Assembly (NCBI RefSeq): GCF_026013475.1
Contig: NZ_JAPDPH010000025.1
Location: 1 to 50,482 of the forward strand
Direction: 5' to 3'
Length of the DNA stretch: 50,482 bases
Source of the DNA: Micromonospora yasonensis
GTDB taxonomy: Bacteria; Actinomycetota; Actinomycetes; Mycobacteriales; Micromonosporaceae
The stretch's first letter is position 1; the number at the start of each line of letters is the position of its first letter. Shown piece by piece: positions 7,214 to 14,985 of this stretch. A program made the translations under genes and the position numbers. Below the pieces are notes generated by a model. That model had not been told where the DNA came from. It did no database searches and saw only the letters and a list, made by a program, of their open reading frames with translations.

Positions 7214-8034
7214 CGGCCGACGCGGGCGAGGATCGCCTCGGCCAGCGGCCCGGGCGCCTCGTCGGGGATCCAGTGGGTGACGCCGGTGACGGTGCGGAAG
7301 AGGTAGTCACCCGTCACGTGGGTGGCGCACGCCTCGGCGGCGGTCCGGCCGATCGCGATGTCCCGGTCGCTCCAGACGAACGTGGTCGGCACGGCCACCG
7401 GCCCGACCGCCTTCATGTCCGCCCCGGTCATGGCGCGGTACCAGTTCAGCGCGGCGGTCAGCGCGCCGGGCTCGCGCATCGGGTCGGCGTAGCGGGCCAC
7501 CCGGGCGGCGTCCCCGACCCCGCCGAGCATCCGCCGCAGCGCGGTGGCGCGCAGCGCGAGCAGCACCTTCTCGGCCTTGCCCGGCTTGCAGAACAGGGCG
7601 ATGTAGGAGGAGCGGGCCTTCTGTCGCGGGTCGGTGGCGAGCGCGTGCCCCATCGCCGCCGGGTGCGGCACCGACACCGCGGTCAGCGTGCGCACCCGCG
7701 CCGGGTGCGCCGCCGCGAGGCCCCACGCCACGATCGCGCCCCAGTCGTGGCCGACCAGGTGGGCGGAGGTCAGCCCGAGCGCGTCGAGCAGCGCGGCCGC
7801 GTCGGCCACCAACTCCGGGATCCGGTACGCCTCGACCGCCGCCGGCCGGGCGTCCGGCGAGTAGCCGCGCTGGTCCGGCGCGTACGTGCGCAGTCCGGCG
7901 GCGTGCAGTGCGGGCACCACGTCGTCCCACTCGCCACTGTGCTGCGGAAAGCCGTGCAGCAGCAGAACGGGTTCGCCGTCCTCGGGGCCGCCGGTGCGTA
8001 CCTCGAACGTCAGACCTCGCGCGTCGACCCGCAT
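7210..8034 (-). CDS. Alpha/beta hydrolase, epoxide hydrolase-like
   Basis: A 274-residue alpha/beta hydrolase. The oxyanion-hole motif is HGFPQHSGEW. The nucleophile elbow is GHDWG, with Asp rather than Ser, which places it with epoxide hydrolases and haloalkane dehalogenases. The third acid is probably the second Asp of SDRDIAI and the base is the His in GVTHWIPDEAP. A cap domain occupies about residues 125-200. It is the first gene of a three-gene coupled operon with the AAC(3)-like and SIS genes. Substrate unknown. Upstream lies only the divergent TPP-riboswitch leader. Confidence 0.87.
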   Translation of the reverse strand: MRVDARGLTFEVRTGGPEDGEPVLLLHGFPQHSGEWDDVVPALHAAGLRTYAPDQRGYSPDARPAAVEAYRIPELVADAAALLDALGLTSAHLVGHDWGAIVAWGLAAAHPARVRTLTAVSVPHPAAMGHALATDPRQKARSSYIALFCKPGKAEKVLLALRATALRRMLGGVGDAARVARYADPMREPGALTAALNWYRAMTGADMKAVGPVAVPTTFVWSDRDIAIGRTAAEACATHVTGDYLFRTVTGVTHWIPDEAPGPLAEAILARVGR

Positions 8035-8134
8035 GATCGGCAGCCTACCGAGCCGGGCCGGGCACCGATCGCCCTGCTAGGCCGAGGGCCGGGGTGGGTG
8101 CTAGCGTCTGCGTCGAGACAACTTCACATCCGAC

Positions 8135-8214
<80 letters not shown>

Positions 8215-8229
8215 TTCGGTCGACCTCCA

Positions 8230-8262
8230 GCCGCGCCGCCGTCCGGTGACACCGGGCGCGGC
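8230..8262 (+). terminator. Probable riboswitch expression platform (terminator hairpin)
   Basis: GCCGCGCC pairs with GGCGCGGC across 8 bp, with an inner CGGTG/CACCG helix, followed by a pyrimidine-rich run (TCTTCTCC...TTCGTTCTCT). It begins 16 bases after the aptamer. Its size and position fit a transcription terminator used by the TPP riboswitch. An alternative antiterminator pairing was not worked out. Confidence 0.55.
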
Positions 8263-8304
8263 GTGCGTCTTCTCCTGGTTCGTTCTCTGGACTAGGAGCA
8301 CTCA

Positions 8305-8889
8305 ATGGACAACAGCAACCGCTGGCGCACTATCGACATCGTGGTCGCCTCGGTGATCGCGGTCGCCTTCGGCGTCATCTTCTGGGCCTGGGGCCTGGTC
8401 TGGGGCGCCACCGACGCCGCGTTCGCCTTCTTCCCACCGGCGCAGACCCTCATCTACGGCGTCTGGCTGGTGCCGGCCGTGCTGGGTGGCCTGGTCGTGC
8501 GCAAGCCCGGCGCCTCGCTCTACTGCGAACTGGTGGCGGCGATCATCTCGGCGCTGCTGGGCAGCCAGTGGGGCGGCATCGTCATCGTCCAAGGGCTGAT
8601 GCAGGGCGTCGGCGCCGAACTGGCGTTCGCCGCCTTCCGGTACCGCTCGTACCGGCTGCCGACCGCCCTGCTGGCCGGCGCGCTGACCGGCCTGAGCGCG
8701 GCCATCTTCGACTTCGTCTACTGGAACAAGACCTACGACCTGGTCAGCTACCGCATCCCGTACGCGCTGCTGACCATCGTCAGCGCCACCGTCATCGCGG
8801 GCCTCGGCGGCTTCTACCTCACCCGCGCCCTGGCCGAGACCGGCGTCCTGGACCGCTTCCCCGCCGGCCGCGAGCGCGCCGCCATCTGA
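8305..8889 (+). CDS. ykoE: ECF transporter substrate-binding (S) component, YkoE family
   Basis: A 194-residue integral membrane protein with about five or six helices: IVVASVIAVAFGVIFWAWGL, VWLVPAVLGGLVV, ELVAAIISALLG, GALTGLSAAIFDFV and ALLTIVSATVIAGLGG. The WGLVWGATDAAFAFFPPAQ stretch and overall layout match YkoE, the S component of the ykoEDC system for hydroxymethylpyrimidine or thiamine. The TPP riboswitch in its leader strongly supports this substrate class. The start follows AGGAG at a six-base gap. The ATPase and T component follow after a 117-bp spacer that contains a large inverted repeat. Confidence 0.92.
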   Translation: MDNSNRWRTIDIVVASVIAVAFGVIFWAWGLVWGATDAAFAFFPPAQTLIYGVWLVPAVLGGLVVRKPGASLYCELVAAIISALLGSQWGGIVIVQGLMQGVGAELAFAAFRYRSYRLPTALLAGALTGLSAAIFDFVYWNKTYDLVSYRIPYALLTIVSATVIAGLGGFYLTRALAETGVLDRFPAGRERAAI

Positions 8890-8909
8890 CGCGCACCCGC
8901 CGACCGCGT

Positions 8910-8965
8910 TGACCAAGGAGTTTGCGTCGGCTGAGGCGGTGTTCCTGACGCAAACTCCTTGGTCA
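8910..8965. repeat. 19-bp perfect inverted repeat between ykoE and ykoD
   Basis: TGACCAAGGAGTTTGCGTC (8910-8928) and its exact reverse complement (8947-8965) flank an 18-base loop. The arms are less GC-rich than the surroundings and begin 21 bases after the ykoE stop. It could be an intra-operon attenuator that lowers ATPase expression relative to the S component, or a copy of a dispersed palindromic element. The arms hold an AGGAG sequence that would be masked in the folded RNA. Confidence 0.9.
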
Positions 8966-9006
8966 CCGGAGCCGGGCCGGACCGGGAAGTGGGAAGGGGG
9001 TGTGGG

Positions 9007-10458
9007 GTGAGCGCGGTGGTGTTGCGGGGGTTCGGGTGGCGGCACGCGGGGCGCCGCCAGTGGGCGGTGCGGGGAGTGGACCTGCGGATCGAGGCCGGGG
9101 AGCGGGTGCTGCTGCTCGGGCCGTCCGGGGCGGGGAAGAGCACGCTGCTGGCGGCCCTCGCCGGATTGCTGCCCGAGGACTCGGGTGAGCAGGAGGGCAC
9201 CGTCGAGATCGACGGGCTCGACCCGCGCAAGGCCCGGGAACGCGTCGGCATCGTCTTCCAGGACCCGGAGACCCAGCTGGTGATGGCCCGCTCCGGCGAC
9301 GACGTCGCGTTCGGGCTGGAGAACCGGGGCGTACCGGCCGAGGAGATCTGGCCCCGGGTGGACGAGGCGCTGCGCCGGGTCGGCTTCCCGTACCACCGGG
9401 ACCGGCCCACCGCCGCGCTCTCCGGCGGCGAGCAGCAGCGCCTCGCCCTGGCCGGCGCGCTCGCCCTGCGTCCGGGGCTGCTGCTGCTCGACGAGCCAAC
9501 CGCCAACCTCGACCCGGCCGGCGCCGCCCTGATCCGGCGGGCGGTCGCCGACGCCCTCGACGCCGACACCACCCTGATCCTGGTCGAGCACCGGGTCACC
9601 GAAGCGTTGCCGCTGGTCGACCGGGTGGTGGTGCTGGAACCCGGCGGCGGGGTGCGGGTCGACGGACCGCCCGAGGCGGTCTTCGCCGCGCACGGCGACG
9701 CGCTCGCCGCGGCCGGGGTCTGGGTGCCCGGGCGCGGTCTGCCGCCCCGGCACGCCACGGCGCCGCCCGGCGAGGCGTTGCTCACCGCCGACCGGCTCGG
9801 CCTGCCGCCCCGGCTGGCCCACACCGACCTTCAGGTACGCGCCGGCGAGGCGGTCGCCGTCCTCGGCCCGAACGGCGCCGGCAAGTCCACCCTGGCGCTG
9901 CTCCTCGGCGGCCTGCTCCGCCCCGGCACCGGTGCGGTCATCGCAGCCGACGCGCTGGCCGGCCGGGACGCGCGCACTCCCCCGCACCGCTGGCGCGCGC
10001 CCGCCCTGGCCCGGCGGATCGGCTCGGTCTTCCAGGATCCGGAGCACCAGTTCGTCACCGGCACGGTCCGCGAGGAGTTGGCGCTCGGGCCGCGCCGCAC
10101 CGGCCAGGACGAGACGGCGGTACGGGCCACGGTGGACAGGCTGCTGGACCGGCTCGGCCTGGCGAGACTGGCCGGGGCCAACCCGTACACCCTCTCCGGG
10201 GGCGAGGCGCGGCGGCTGAGCGTGGCGACCGCCCTGGCCACCGCGCCCCGCCTGCTGATCTGCGACGAGCCCACCTTCGGGCAGGACCGGCGGACCTGGC
10301 GGGAGCTGGTGGACCTCTTCGCCGAGCTGCGCGACGCCGGCCACGGCCTCGTGGCGGTCACCCACGACCCGGACTTCGTCGCGGCGCTGGCCGACCGGAC
10401 CCTCACCCTGGAGCGCGCCGACCGGGTCCGCACTCCGGACTCCGAGGAGCGGCCGTGA
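9007..10458 (+). CDS. ykoD: ECF transporter ATPase, two fused ABC domains (YkoD)
   Basis: A 483-residue protein with two complete ABC cassettes. Domain 1 has GPSGAGKST (Walker A), a Q-loop in FQDPETQ, LSGGEQQR, and LLLLDEPTANLD. Domain 2 has GPNGAGKST, FQDPEHQ, LSGGEARR and LLICDEPTFGQD. Such fused EcfA/EcfA' ATPases power YkoEDC-type transporters. The GTG at 9007 is preferred because a GGGAAGGGGG ribosome site lies just upstream; an in-frame TTG at 8959 falls inside the inverted repeat. The TGA overlaps the GTG of ykoC (GTGA). It should couple ATP hydrolysis to uptake through YkoE. Confidence 0.93.
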   Translation: MSAVVLRGFGWRHAGRRQWAVRGVDLRIEAGERVLLLGPSGAGKSTLLAALAGLLPEDSGEQEGTVEIDGLDPRKARERVGIVFQDPETQLVMARSGDDVAFGLENRGVPAEEIWPRVDEALRRVGFPYHRDRPTAALSGGEQQRLALAGALALRPGLLLLDEPTANLDPAGAALIRRAVADALDADTTLILVEHRVTEALPLVDRVVVLEPGGGVRVDGPPEAVFAAHGDALAAAGVWVPGRGLPPRHATAPPGEALLTADRLGLPPRLAHTDLQVRAGEAVAVLGPNGAGKSTLALLLGGLLRPGTGAVIAADALAGRDARTPPHRWRAPALARRIGSVFQDPEHQFVTGTVREELALGPRRTGQDETAVRATVDRLLDRLGLARLAGANPYTLSGGEARRLSVATALATAPRLLICDEPTFGQDRRTWRELVDLFAELRDAGHGLVAVTHDPDFVAALADRTLTLERADRVRTPDSEERP

Positions 10459-11255
10459 TCAGCGTGCAGCCCGTGGCCCGGCCGGGCGCGCCGCTGGCCC
10501 GGCGTAACCCGGTGGCGAAGCTGGCCGCCGCGCTGGTCTTCTCGTTCGTGCTGATCGCCACCCTGGACCCGGTGGCCCCGGCGATCGCCATCGCGGTCGA
10601 GCTGGCGGTGCTGCCGCTGTTCGGCGTCCGCTACGGCGTGCTGGCGCGGCGGGCCTGGCCGCTGCTGGCCAGCGCCGGCGGCATCCTGGTCAGCCTGGTG
10701 CTGTTCGCCGCCGACCGGTCCGGCCCGGTGCTGGTCGAGGCCGGTCCGGTGGTGGTCACCCAGGGGGTGCTGGTCACCGCGCTGGGGCTGGTGCTGCGCA
10801 TGCTCGCGGTGGCGCTGCCCGGGATCGTCGTCTTCGCCACCACCGACGCCACCGACCTGGCGGACGCGCTGATCCAGAACGCGAAGGCGCCGGCCCGGTT
10901 CGCCATCGGCGCGCTGGCCGCGTTCCGGCTGGTGCCGCTCCTGGAACAGGAGTGGCGGATGATAAGCATGGCCCGCCGGGCCCGCGGCGTGGACGCCGGC
11001 CGCAACCCGGTGGTCCGGCTGCGACTCTTCGTGTCCACGGCGTTCGCCCTGCTGGTCGGCGCGATCCGCCGGGGCACCCGGCTGGCGGTGGCGATGGACG
11101 CCCGGGGCTTCGACGCCGGCACCCCGCGTACGGTCGCCCGGCGGCAGCGTTTCACCCGGGCGGACGGGCTGCTGGTCGCGGGCGCGGCGGCGCTGGCCGG
11201 CGCGGCGTTGACGGTCAGCGTGGTGCTCGGCACCTTCCGCCCGCTGATCGGCTGA
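10455..11255 (+). CDS. ykoC: ECF transporter transmembrane (T) component, YkoC/CbiQ family
   Basis: A 266-residue membrane protein of the EcfT/CbiQ family. It has several helices in the first half and the coupling-helix region typical of T components: RMISMARRARGVDAG around residue 175 and AVAMDARGFDAGTPRT around residue 213, both with the Ala-Arg-Gly ARG motif that docks onto the ATPases. The GTG start is coupled to ykoD. Together ykoE, ykoD and ykoC make a complete three-protein importer. It ends 6 bases from the convergent response-regulator gene. Confidence 0.92.
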   Translation: MISVQPVARPGAPLARRNPVAKLAAALVFSFVLIATLDPVAPAIAIAVELAVLPLFGVRYGVLARRAWPLLASAGGILVSLVLFAADRSGPVLVEAGPVVVTQGVLVTALGLVLRMLAVALPGIVVFATTDATDLADALIQNAKAPARFAIGALAAFRLVPLLEQEWRMISMARRARGVDAGRNPVVRLRLFVSTAFALLVGAIRRGTRLAVAMDARGFDAGTPRTVARRQRFTRADGLLVAGAAALAGAALTVSVVLGTFRPLIG

Positions 11256-11261
11256 CGGCCG

Positions 11262-11912
11262 CTACCGCCGGAGCTGAGCTACCCCGCTCTGGTACGCCAG
11301 CACGACCGCCTGCACCCGGTCCCGCACCCCGAGCTTGGCGAAGATGCGGTTCACGTGCGTCTTCACCGTCGCCTCGCCGACGAAGAGCTGGCTGGCGATC
11401 TCCCGGTTGGACAGGCCGAGGGCCATCATCCGCAACACCTCGGTCTCCCGGGCGGTCAGTTCCGCCAGGCCCGGGTTGCTGATCACCGACGCCGTCGCGG
11501 TGTAGTGGTCGATCAGCCGGCGGGTGATCGACGGCGAGAGCAGGGCGTCGCCCCGGGCCGCCGTCCGTACCGCCTCGGCCAGCTCCCTGGGCGGGGTGGT
11601 CTTGAGCATGAAGCCGGAGGCGCCGGCGCGCAACGCCCGGTAGACGTACTCGTCGAGGTCGAAGGTGGTCAGCATGATGACGCGGGTCTCGCTCCGCGCG
11701 GCCAGGATCCGCTCGGTCGCGGCGATCCCGTCCACCGGTGCCATGTGGATGTCCATCAGCACCACGTCGGGCACGAACCGGGTCGCGAGCCGCACGGCCT
11801 CCACGCCGTCGGCCGCGTCGGCGACGACCTCGATGTCGGGCTGTGCCGTGAGGATCATGCGGAGGCCGCCGCGCACCAGCGCCTCGTCGTCGGCGATGAG
11901 AACCCTGGTCAC
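11262..11912 (-). CDS. NarL/LuxR-family response regulator
   Basis: A 216-residue response regulator. The receiver domain has the acidic pair D8/D9, the phospho-acceptor D54 in VLMDIHM, a Thr in MLTTFD and the conserved Lys in GFMLKTTPP. The C-terminal GerE/LuxR helix-turn-helix is seen in LTARETEVLRMMALGLSNREIASQLF...VKTHVNRI. The GTG start overlaps the histidine kinase TGA (GTGA), so the pair is translationally coupled. A likely target is the divergent membrane-protein gene at 13258, by position only. Confidence 0.94.
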   Translation of the reverse strand: MTRVLIADDEALVRGGLRMILTAQPDIEVVADAADGVEAVRLATRFVPDVVLMDIHMAPVDGIAATERILAARSETRVIMLTTFDLDEYVYRALRAGASGFMLKTTPPRELAEAVRTAARGDALLSPSITRRLIDHYTATASVISNPGLAELTARETEVLRMMALGLSNREIASQLFVGEATVKTHVNRIFAKLGVRDRVQAVVLAYQSGVAQLRR

Positions 11913-13102
11913 CCGGTGACCCCTGTCGCGGAGAGCGGGGCGGCCGACGCCTCGGCGTCGAAGGGCAACTCGACGCGTAACTCGAAGCCGCCCTGCCCGC
12001 GGGGACCCGCGCTGACCGTACCGCCGAACAGCTCCACCCGCTCCCGGATACCGGTCAGCCCGTGCCCGGTGCCGGCGCTACGCCGGGCCGGGCGCGCTCC
12101 GTCGTCGACGACGTGCAGCCGGAGGGCGGCACCGGCCACCTCAACCGCGACGTGGACGGTCGCGCCCGGTGCGTGCCGGGCGGCGTTGGTCAGCGCTTCC
12201 TGGAGGATGCGGTACCCGCTGACGTCGGCGGCGGCGGGAATCGTGCCGAGGTCGCCCGTGACGGTCACCTCGACCCGTCCGCCGGCGAGACGCACCCCGG
12301 CGGTCAACGGGTCGATCCGCCGCAGCGACGGCAACGCTTCCGGGGGTGCCTCCGCGCCGCGCAGGATGACGAGCAGTCGCCGCAGCTCGGTGACCACCTC
12401 GCGGCCGACCTCCTGCACCGCGTCGAGTGACTCGCCGGCCCGGACCGGGTCGGAGTCGAGCACCGCCTGCGCCGCTGCCGCCTGCAGCACCATCACCGAG
12501 ACACCGTGCGAGACGATGTCGTGCAGTTCCCGGGCCACCCGCAGCCGCTCGTCCGTCCGGGCGGCGGCCTCCCGCTCGGCGGCCAGCGCGACCAGCCGCG
12601 CCGCCTGCGCCCGGCGCATCCGCACCGCGTACCCGGGGCCCAGCACCGCGAGCCCGACGAACAGGATGAACACCCAGTCGGAGTCGCCGGCCATCGCGTT
12701 CTCGATCCCGAGCGACACGAAGTAGCTGACCGCAGCCACCGCCGGCGCGGCGCGGCCGCCCACGGCGACACAGCCGAAGCACGCGGCGAGCAGGGCCAGC
12801 AGCGGCACGACCGGCCACTCCGGCAGCACGGGCGTGAAGCTCTGCGCGGTGAAGCAGGCGCCGGCGAGAACGGCGGCCGCCCTGGGGTACGCCCGGCAAC
12901 CGGCCACCGCGAGGCCGTAGCCCACCAGCAGCACGGTGAGCACGGCGAGCCAGCCGTCGGGAAGCGCGGCGAGGTCCGGGCCCGCGCCCTCGACGTAGCC
13001 CGCCAGCGGGACGTAGAGCTCGGCCAGGCCGAACGCGAACAGCGCGACACCGGCGAGGGCGGTCGCCACGTCCCGCCACCGGGCGTTGAGGGCGGCTGAC
13101 AT
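11909..13102 (-). CDS. Sensor histidine kinase, HisKA_3 type
   Basis: A 397-residue kinase. The N-terminal half holds about five or six membrane helices without a large extracellular loop, as in DesK/LiaS-like intramembrane sensors. The dimerisation/phospho-acceptor segment is RVARELHDIVSHGVSVMV, with the His in ELHD. The HATPase domain has ALTNAARHAPG (N box), VVDDGARP and GHGLTGIRERVELFGG (G box). The start is set at the ATG at 13102, because the 28 upstream in-frame residues are Arg-rich and unlike a membrane N-terminus. It is coupled to the response regulator. The stimulus is unknown. Confidence 0.92.
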   Translation of the reverse strand: MSAALNARWRDVATALAGVALFAFGLAELYVPLAGYVEGAGPDLAALPDGWLAVLTVLLVGYGLAVAGCRAYPRAAAVLAGACFTAQSFTPVLPEWPVVPLLALLAACFGCVAVGGRAAPAVAAVSYFVSLGIENAMAGDSDWVFILFVGLAVLGPGYAVRMRRAQAARLVALAAEREAAARTDERLRVARELHDIVSHGVSVMVLQAAAAQAVLDSDPVRAGESLDAVQEVGREVVTELRRLLVILRGAEAPPEALPSLRRIDPLTAGVRLAGGRVEVTVTGDLGTIPAAADVSGYRILQEALTNAARHAPGATVHVAVEVAGAALRLHVVDDGARPARRSAGTGHGLTGIRERVELFGGTVSAGPRGQGGFELRVELPFDAEASAAPLSATGVTG

Positions 13103-13257
13103 GCCGGAAGGGTATCGACGGCACGCGGAGTTCCGCGTCCACCCACGGGTGTAACGGCGGCGGCCGGGACTCCACCCGCGGATCAACTTCGCGGCCGACG
13201 ATCCGGCCAGGCCCGGCTCCTAGCGTCCCTCTCACGGCTGAAGGAAGGGAGATTCTG

Positions 13258-13938
13258 ATGAACGACAGGACCGGCCGGCTCACGGCGGGCGCTCTGCTCG
13301 CCGGCGGCGTCCTCTATGGCGTCGCGAACGCCTTCTACTGGGTGATGTTCCCCGATGACGTGTCGGAGAGCGCCGGCAACGTGACGGTGGCCGCCGGGAA
13401 CCTGGGCGCGTGGCGGGTGGAGAGCGTCCTGTTCGCGCTGGCCCATCTGCTGCTGCTGCCGGCGGCGCTCGGGCTCGCCGCCGTGCTGCGCCGGCGCAAG
13501 CCGGTGGCGGCCACCATCGGCGGCGCGACCGCCCTGCTCGGGCTCTACTTCTCCACCGTCCACCTCTGGCAGTACAACGCCCTCTTCGGCGCCCTCGCCG
13601 GGGCCGGGGTCGACGCCGACGCCGCCCGGCCGGTGACCGACGCCATCGACGGGGACCCCTTCGTGGCGGCCTCGTTCGCGGTGTGGCTGCTCGGCTGGCT
13701 GATCGGCCTCCTGGTGCTCGCCTTCGGCGCCTGGCGGGCCCGGCTGGTGGCGCTCTGGGTGCCGCTGGTCCTCACCGCCGGGCAGGTGCTGGACCTGGTC
13801 ACCGAGGGCGTCCCGCTCAAGGTCGCGGTGAGCGTGCTGATGGTGGCCGGCTTCGCCGGCCTGGCCCTCGGCGTCGAGCGGTCGCGGCGGGTCGACGCGC
13901 CGGAAGGGTCGGCGACCCCGGCGACCGCCGCGGCCTGA
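13258..13938 (+). CDS. Hypothetical six-helix membrane protein (DUF4386-like)
   Basis: A 226-residue protein with about six or seven hydrophobic segments, including LTAGALLAGGVLYGVANAFY, LFALAHLLLLPAALGLAAVL, FAVWLLGWLIGLLVLAFG and VSVLMVAGFAGLALG. The alternating pattern resembles DUF4386-type membrane proteins, but I cannot be certain of the family. A GAAGGAAGGGAGA ribosome site precedes the ATG. It is divergent from the kinase/regulator pair, with 155 bp between, so it may be regulated by that pair. The tail is polar and Pro/Thr/Ala-rich. Confidence 0.7.
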   Translation: MNDRTGRLTAGALLAGGVLYGVANAFYWVMFPDDVSESAGNVTVAAGNLGAWRVESVLFALAHLLLLPAALGLAAVLRRRKPVAATIGGATALLGLYFSTVHLWQYNALFGALAGAGVDADAARPVTDAIDGDPFVAASFAVWLLGWLIGLLVLAFGAWRARLVALWVPLVLTAGQVLDLVTEGVPLKVAVSVLMVAGFAGLALGVERSRRVDAPEGSATPATAAA

Positions 13939-13948
13939 CCCCCGGGGG

Positions 13949-13973
13949 CGGGCGGGGACTGCTGCCCCGCCCG
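13949..13973 (+). terminator. Hairpin terminator after the membrane protein
   Basis: CGGGCGGGG pairs with CCCCGCCCG (9 bp, 7-base loop), followed by TT and a C-rich run, 10 bases after the stop. Confidence 0.6.
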
Positions 13974-14045
13974 TTCCCCTCGGATCGGCCAGCACCGGCC
14001 ATGGCGCCGCCGCATCGGCGAGTTGGCGGTATCCGACCGACCGGT

Positions 14046-14066
14046 ACCTCGCCAGCTCGGCGAGGT
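14046..14066 (-). terminator. Hairpin terminator after the small basic protein
   Basis: ACCTCGCC and GGCGAGGT form a perfect 8-bp stem with a 5-base loop, 14 bases beyond the stop of the 78-residue gene on the minus strand. Confidence 0.5.
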
Positions 14067-14079
14067 GGAGTCGACAGCG

Positions 14080-14316
14080 TCAGCTCCGCCGGAACGCGTA
14101 GAACCGGGCCTGGCCGGCGCGCTGGCTGCGCCCGGCGAGGCGAGCGTCGCGGCCGGTCGGCGGGCCGGCCTTGGGCGGCGGTGGGGTGTCGGTCCGGGCG
14201 GGCAGGGCGACCGGGGACGGCACGGCCAGCGCGTCGAGGTCCGGCGGGGTCACGTCCGCCAGGGACGGTGCGGATGAGGGCTTACGGGACTTCTTCGGAC
14301 TGCGCTTGGCGGGCAT
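14080..14316 (-). CDS. Small basic hypothetical protein (78 residues)
   Basis: The ATG at 14316 has a strong ribosome site (AGGAGG four to five bases further out), which fixes this start within a longer open frame. The N-terminus is strongly basic ([13 protein letters not shown]), the middle is Pro/Ala-rich ([11 protein letters not shown]), and the end is Arg-rich and aromatic (ARFYAFRRS). No fold or family is recognised; it looks disordered and could bind nucleic acid, which is only inference from charge. It is divergent from the thiamine-binding protein gene. Confidence 0.65.
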   Translation of the reverse strand: MPAKRSPKKSRKPSSAPSLADVTPPDLDALAVPSPVALPARTDTPPPPKAGPPTGRDARLAGRSQRAGQARFYAFRRS

Positions 14317-14556
14317 GCGCTGCCTCCTGACTGTCTCAGGCGCCGGGTGGCGCGGCGAGCGGGCAGACCCCGGGCGTCCGATCAGGAGAGACACCGCGAT
14401 GACGCGGCGAAGGATGCGGAACGCCCGGAGCGGACAGGTCCGCGGCGCGAACGGGCGGCGGACCGGGGCTCGGAAGAAGGGCGTCAGTTACGCATGCCAG
14501 CAGCCTATCCGGCCACCCACGCCACCCGCACCCGAATTACTGGCACGATCGGCGAC

Positions 14557-14889
14557 ATGCTGATCGCGTTCTCGATCACCCCGCTCGGCGTGGGTGAGTC
14601 CGTGGGCGACCTGGTCGCCGACGCCGTCCGGGTGGTCCGCGAGTCCGGCCTGCCCAACCGGACCGATGCCATGTTCACCACCGTCGAGGGCGAGTGGGAC
14701 GAGGTGATGGCCGTGGTGAAGCGGGCCGTGGACACCATGGCCGCGCAGGCGCCCCGGGTCAGCCTGGTGCTCAAGGCCGACCTCCGCCCCGGGGTGACCG
14801 ACGCGATGACCGCCAAGGTCGCCCACGTCGACACCCGGCTGGCCGACCTTCCGGGGCCGACCGCCACCATGCCACCCAACCAGGAGTAA
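14557..14889 (+). CDS. MTH1187-family thiamine-binding protein
   Basis: A 110-residue ferredoxin-like protein of the MTH1187/YkoF-like (UPF0045) group. The opening [16 protein letters not shown], the [24 protein letters not shown] block and the late [12 protein letters not shown] strand fit the family. Members bind thiamine or related compounds and often accompany thiamine uptake. Here it is 3.3 kb from the riboswitch-controlled ykoEDC operon but not in it, and I see no riboswitch of its own. The start is the first in-frame ATG giving the usual N-terminus. Confidence 0.85.
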   Translation: MLIAFSITPLGVGESVGDLVADAVRVVRESGLPNRTDAMFTTVEGEWDEVMAVVKRAVDTMAAQAPRVSLVLKADLRPGVTDAMTAKVAHVDTRLADLPGPTATMPPNQE

Positions 14890-14985
14890 TCCCGCGCTCA
14901 CCAGCCGCCGACGTCGCCACCCGCACCCGGACCGGCCGCGATACGGTCGCAGCACGGGCACCGGAGACGAGAGGTGGCGGTACGC

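Noticed and set aside
6411..7310. N-terminal extension of the SIS protein to 549 residues
   Set aside because: The extension is the AAC(3)-like gene read in the wrong frame. A strong ribosome site and ATGA overlap fix the SIS start at 6410.
8302..10365. 687-codon frame antisense to ykoE and ykoD
   Set aside because: Both plus-strand genes have diagnostic motifs, and the antisense product is Gln/Gly/Arg-rich without a fold.
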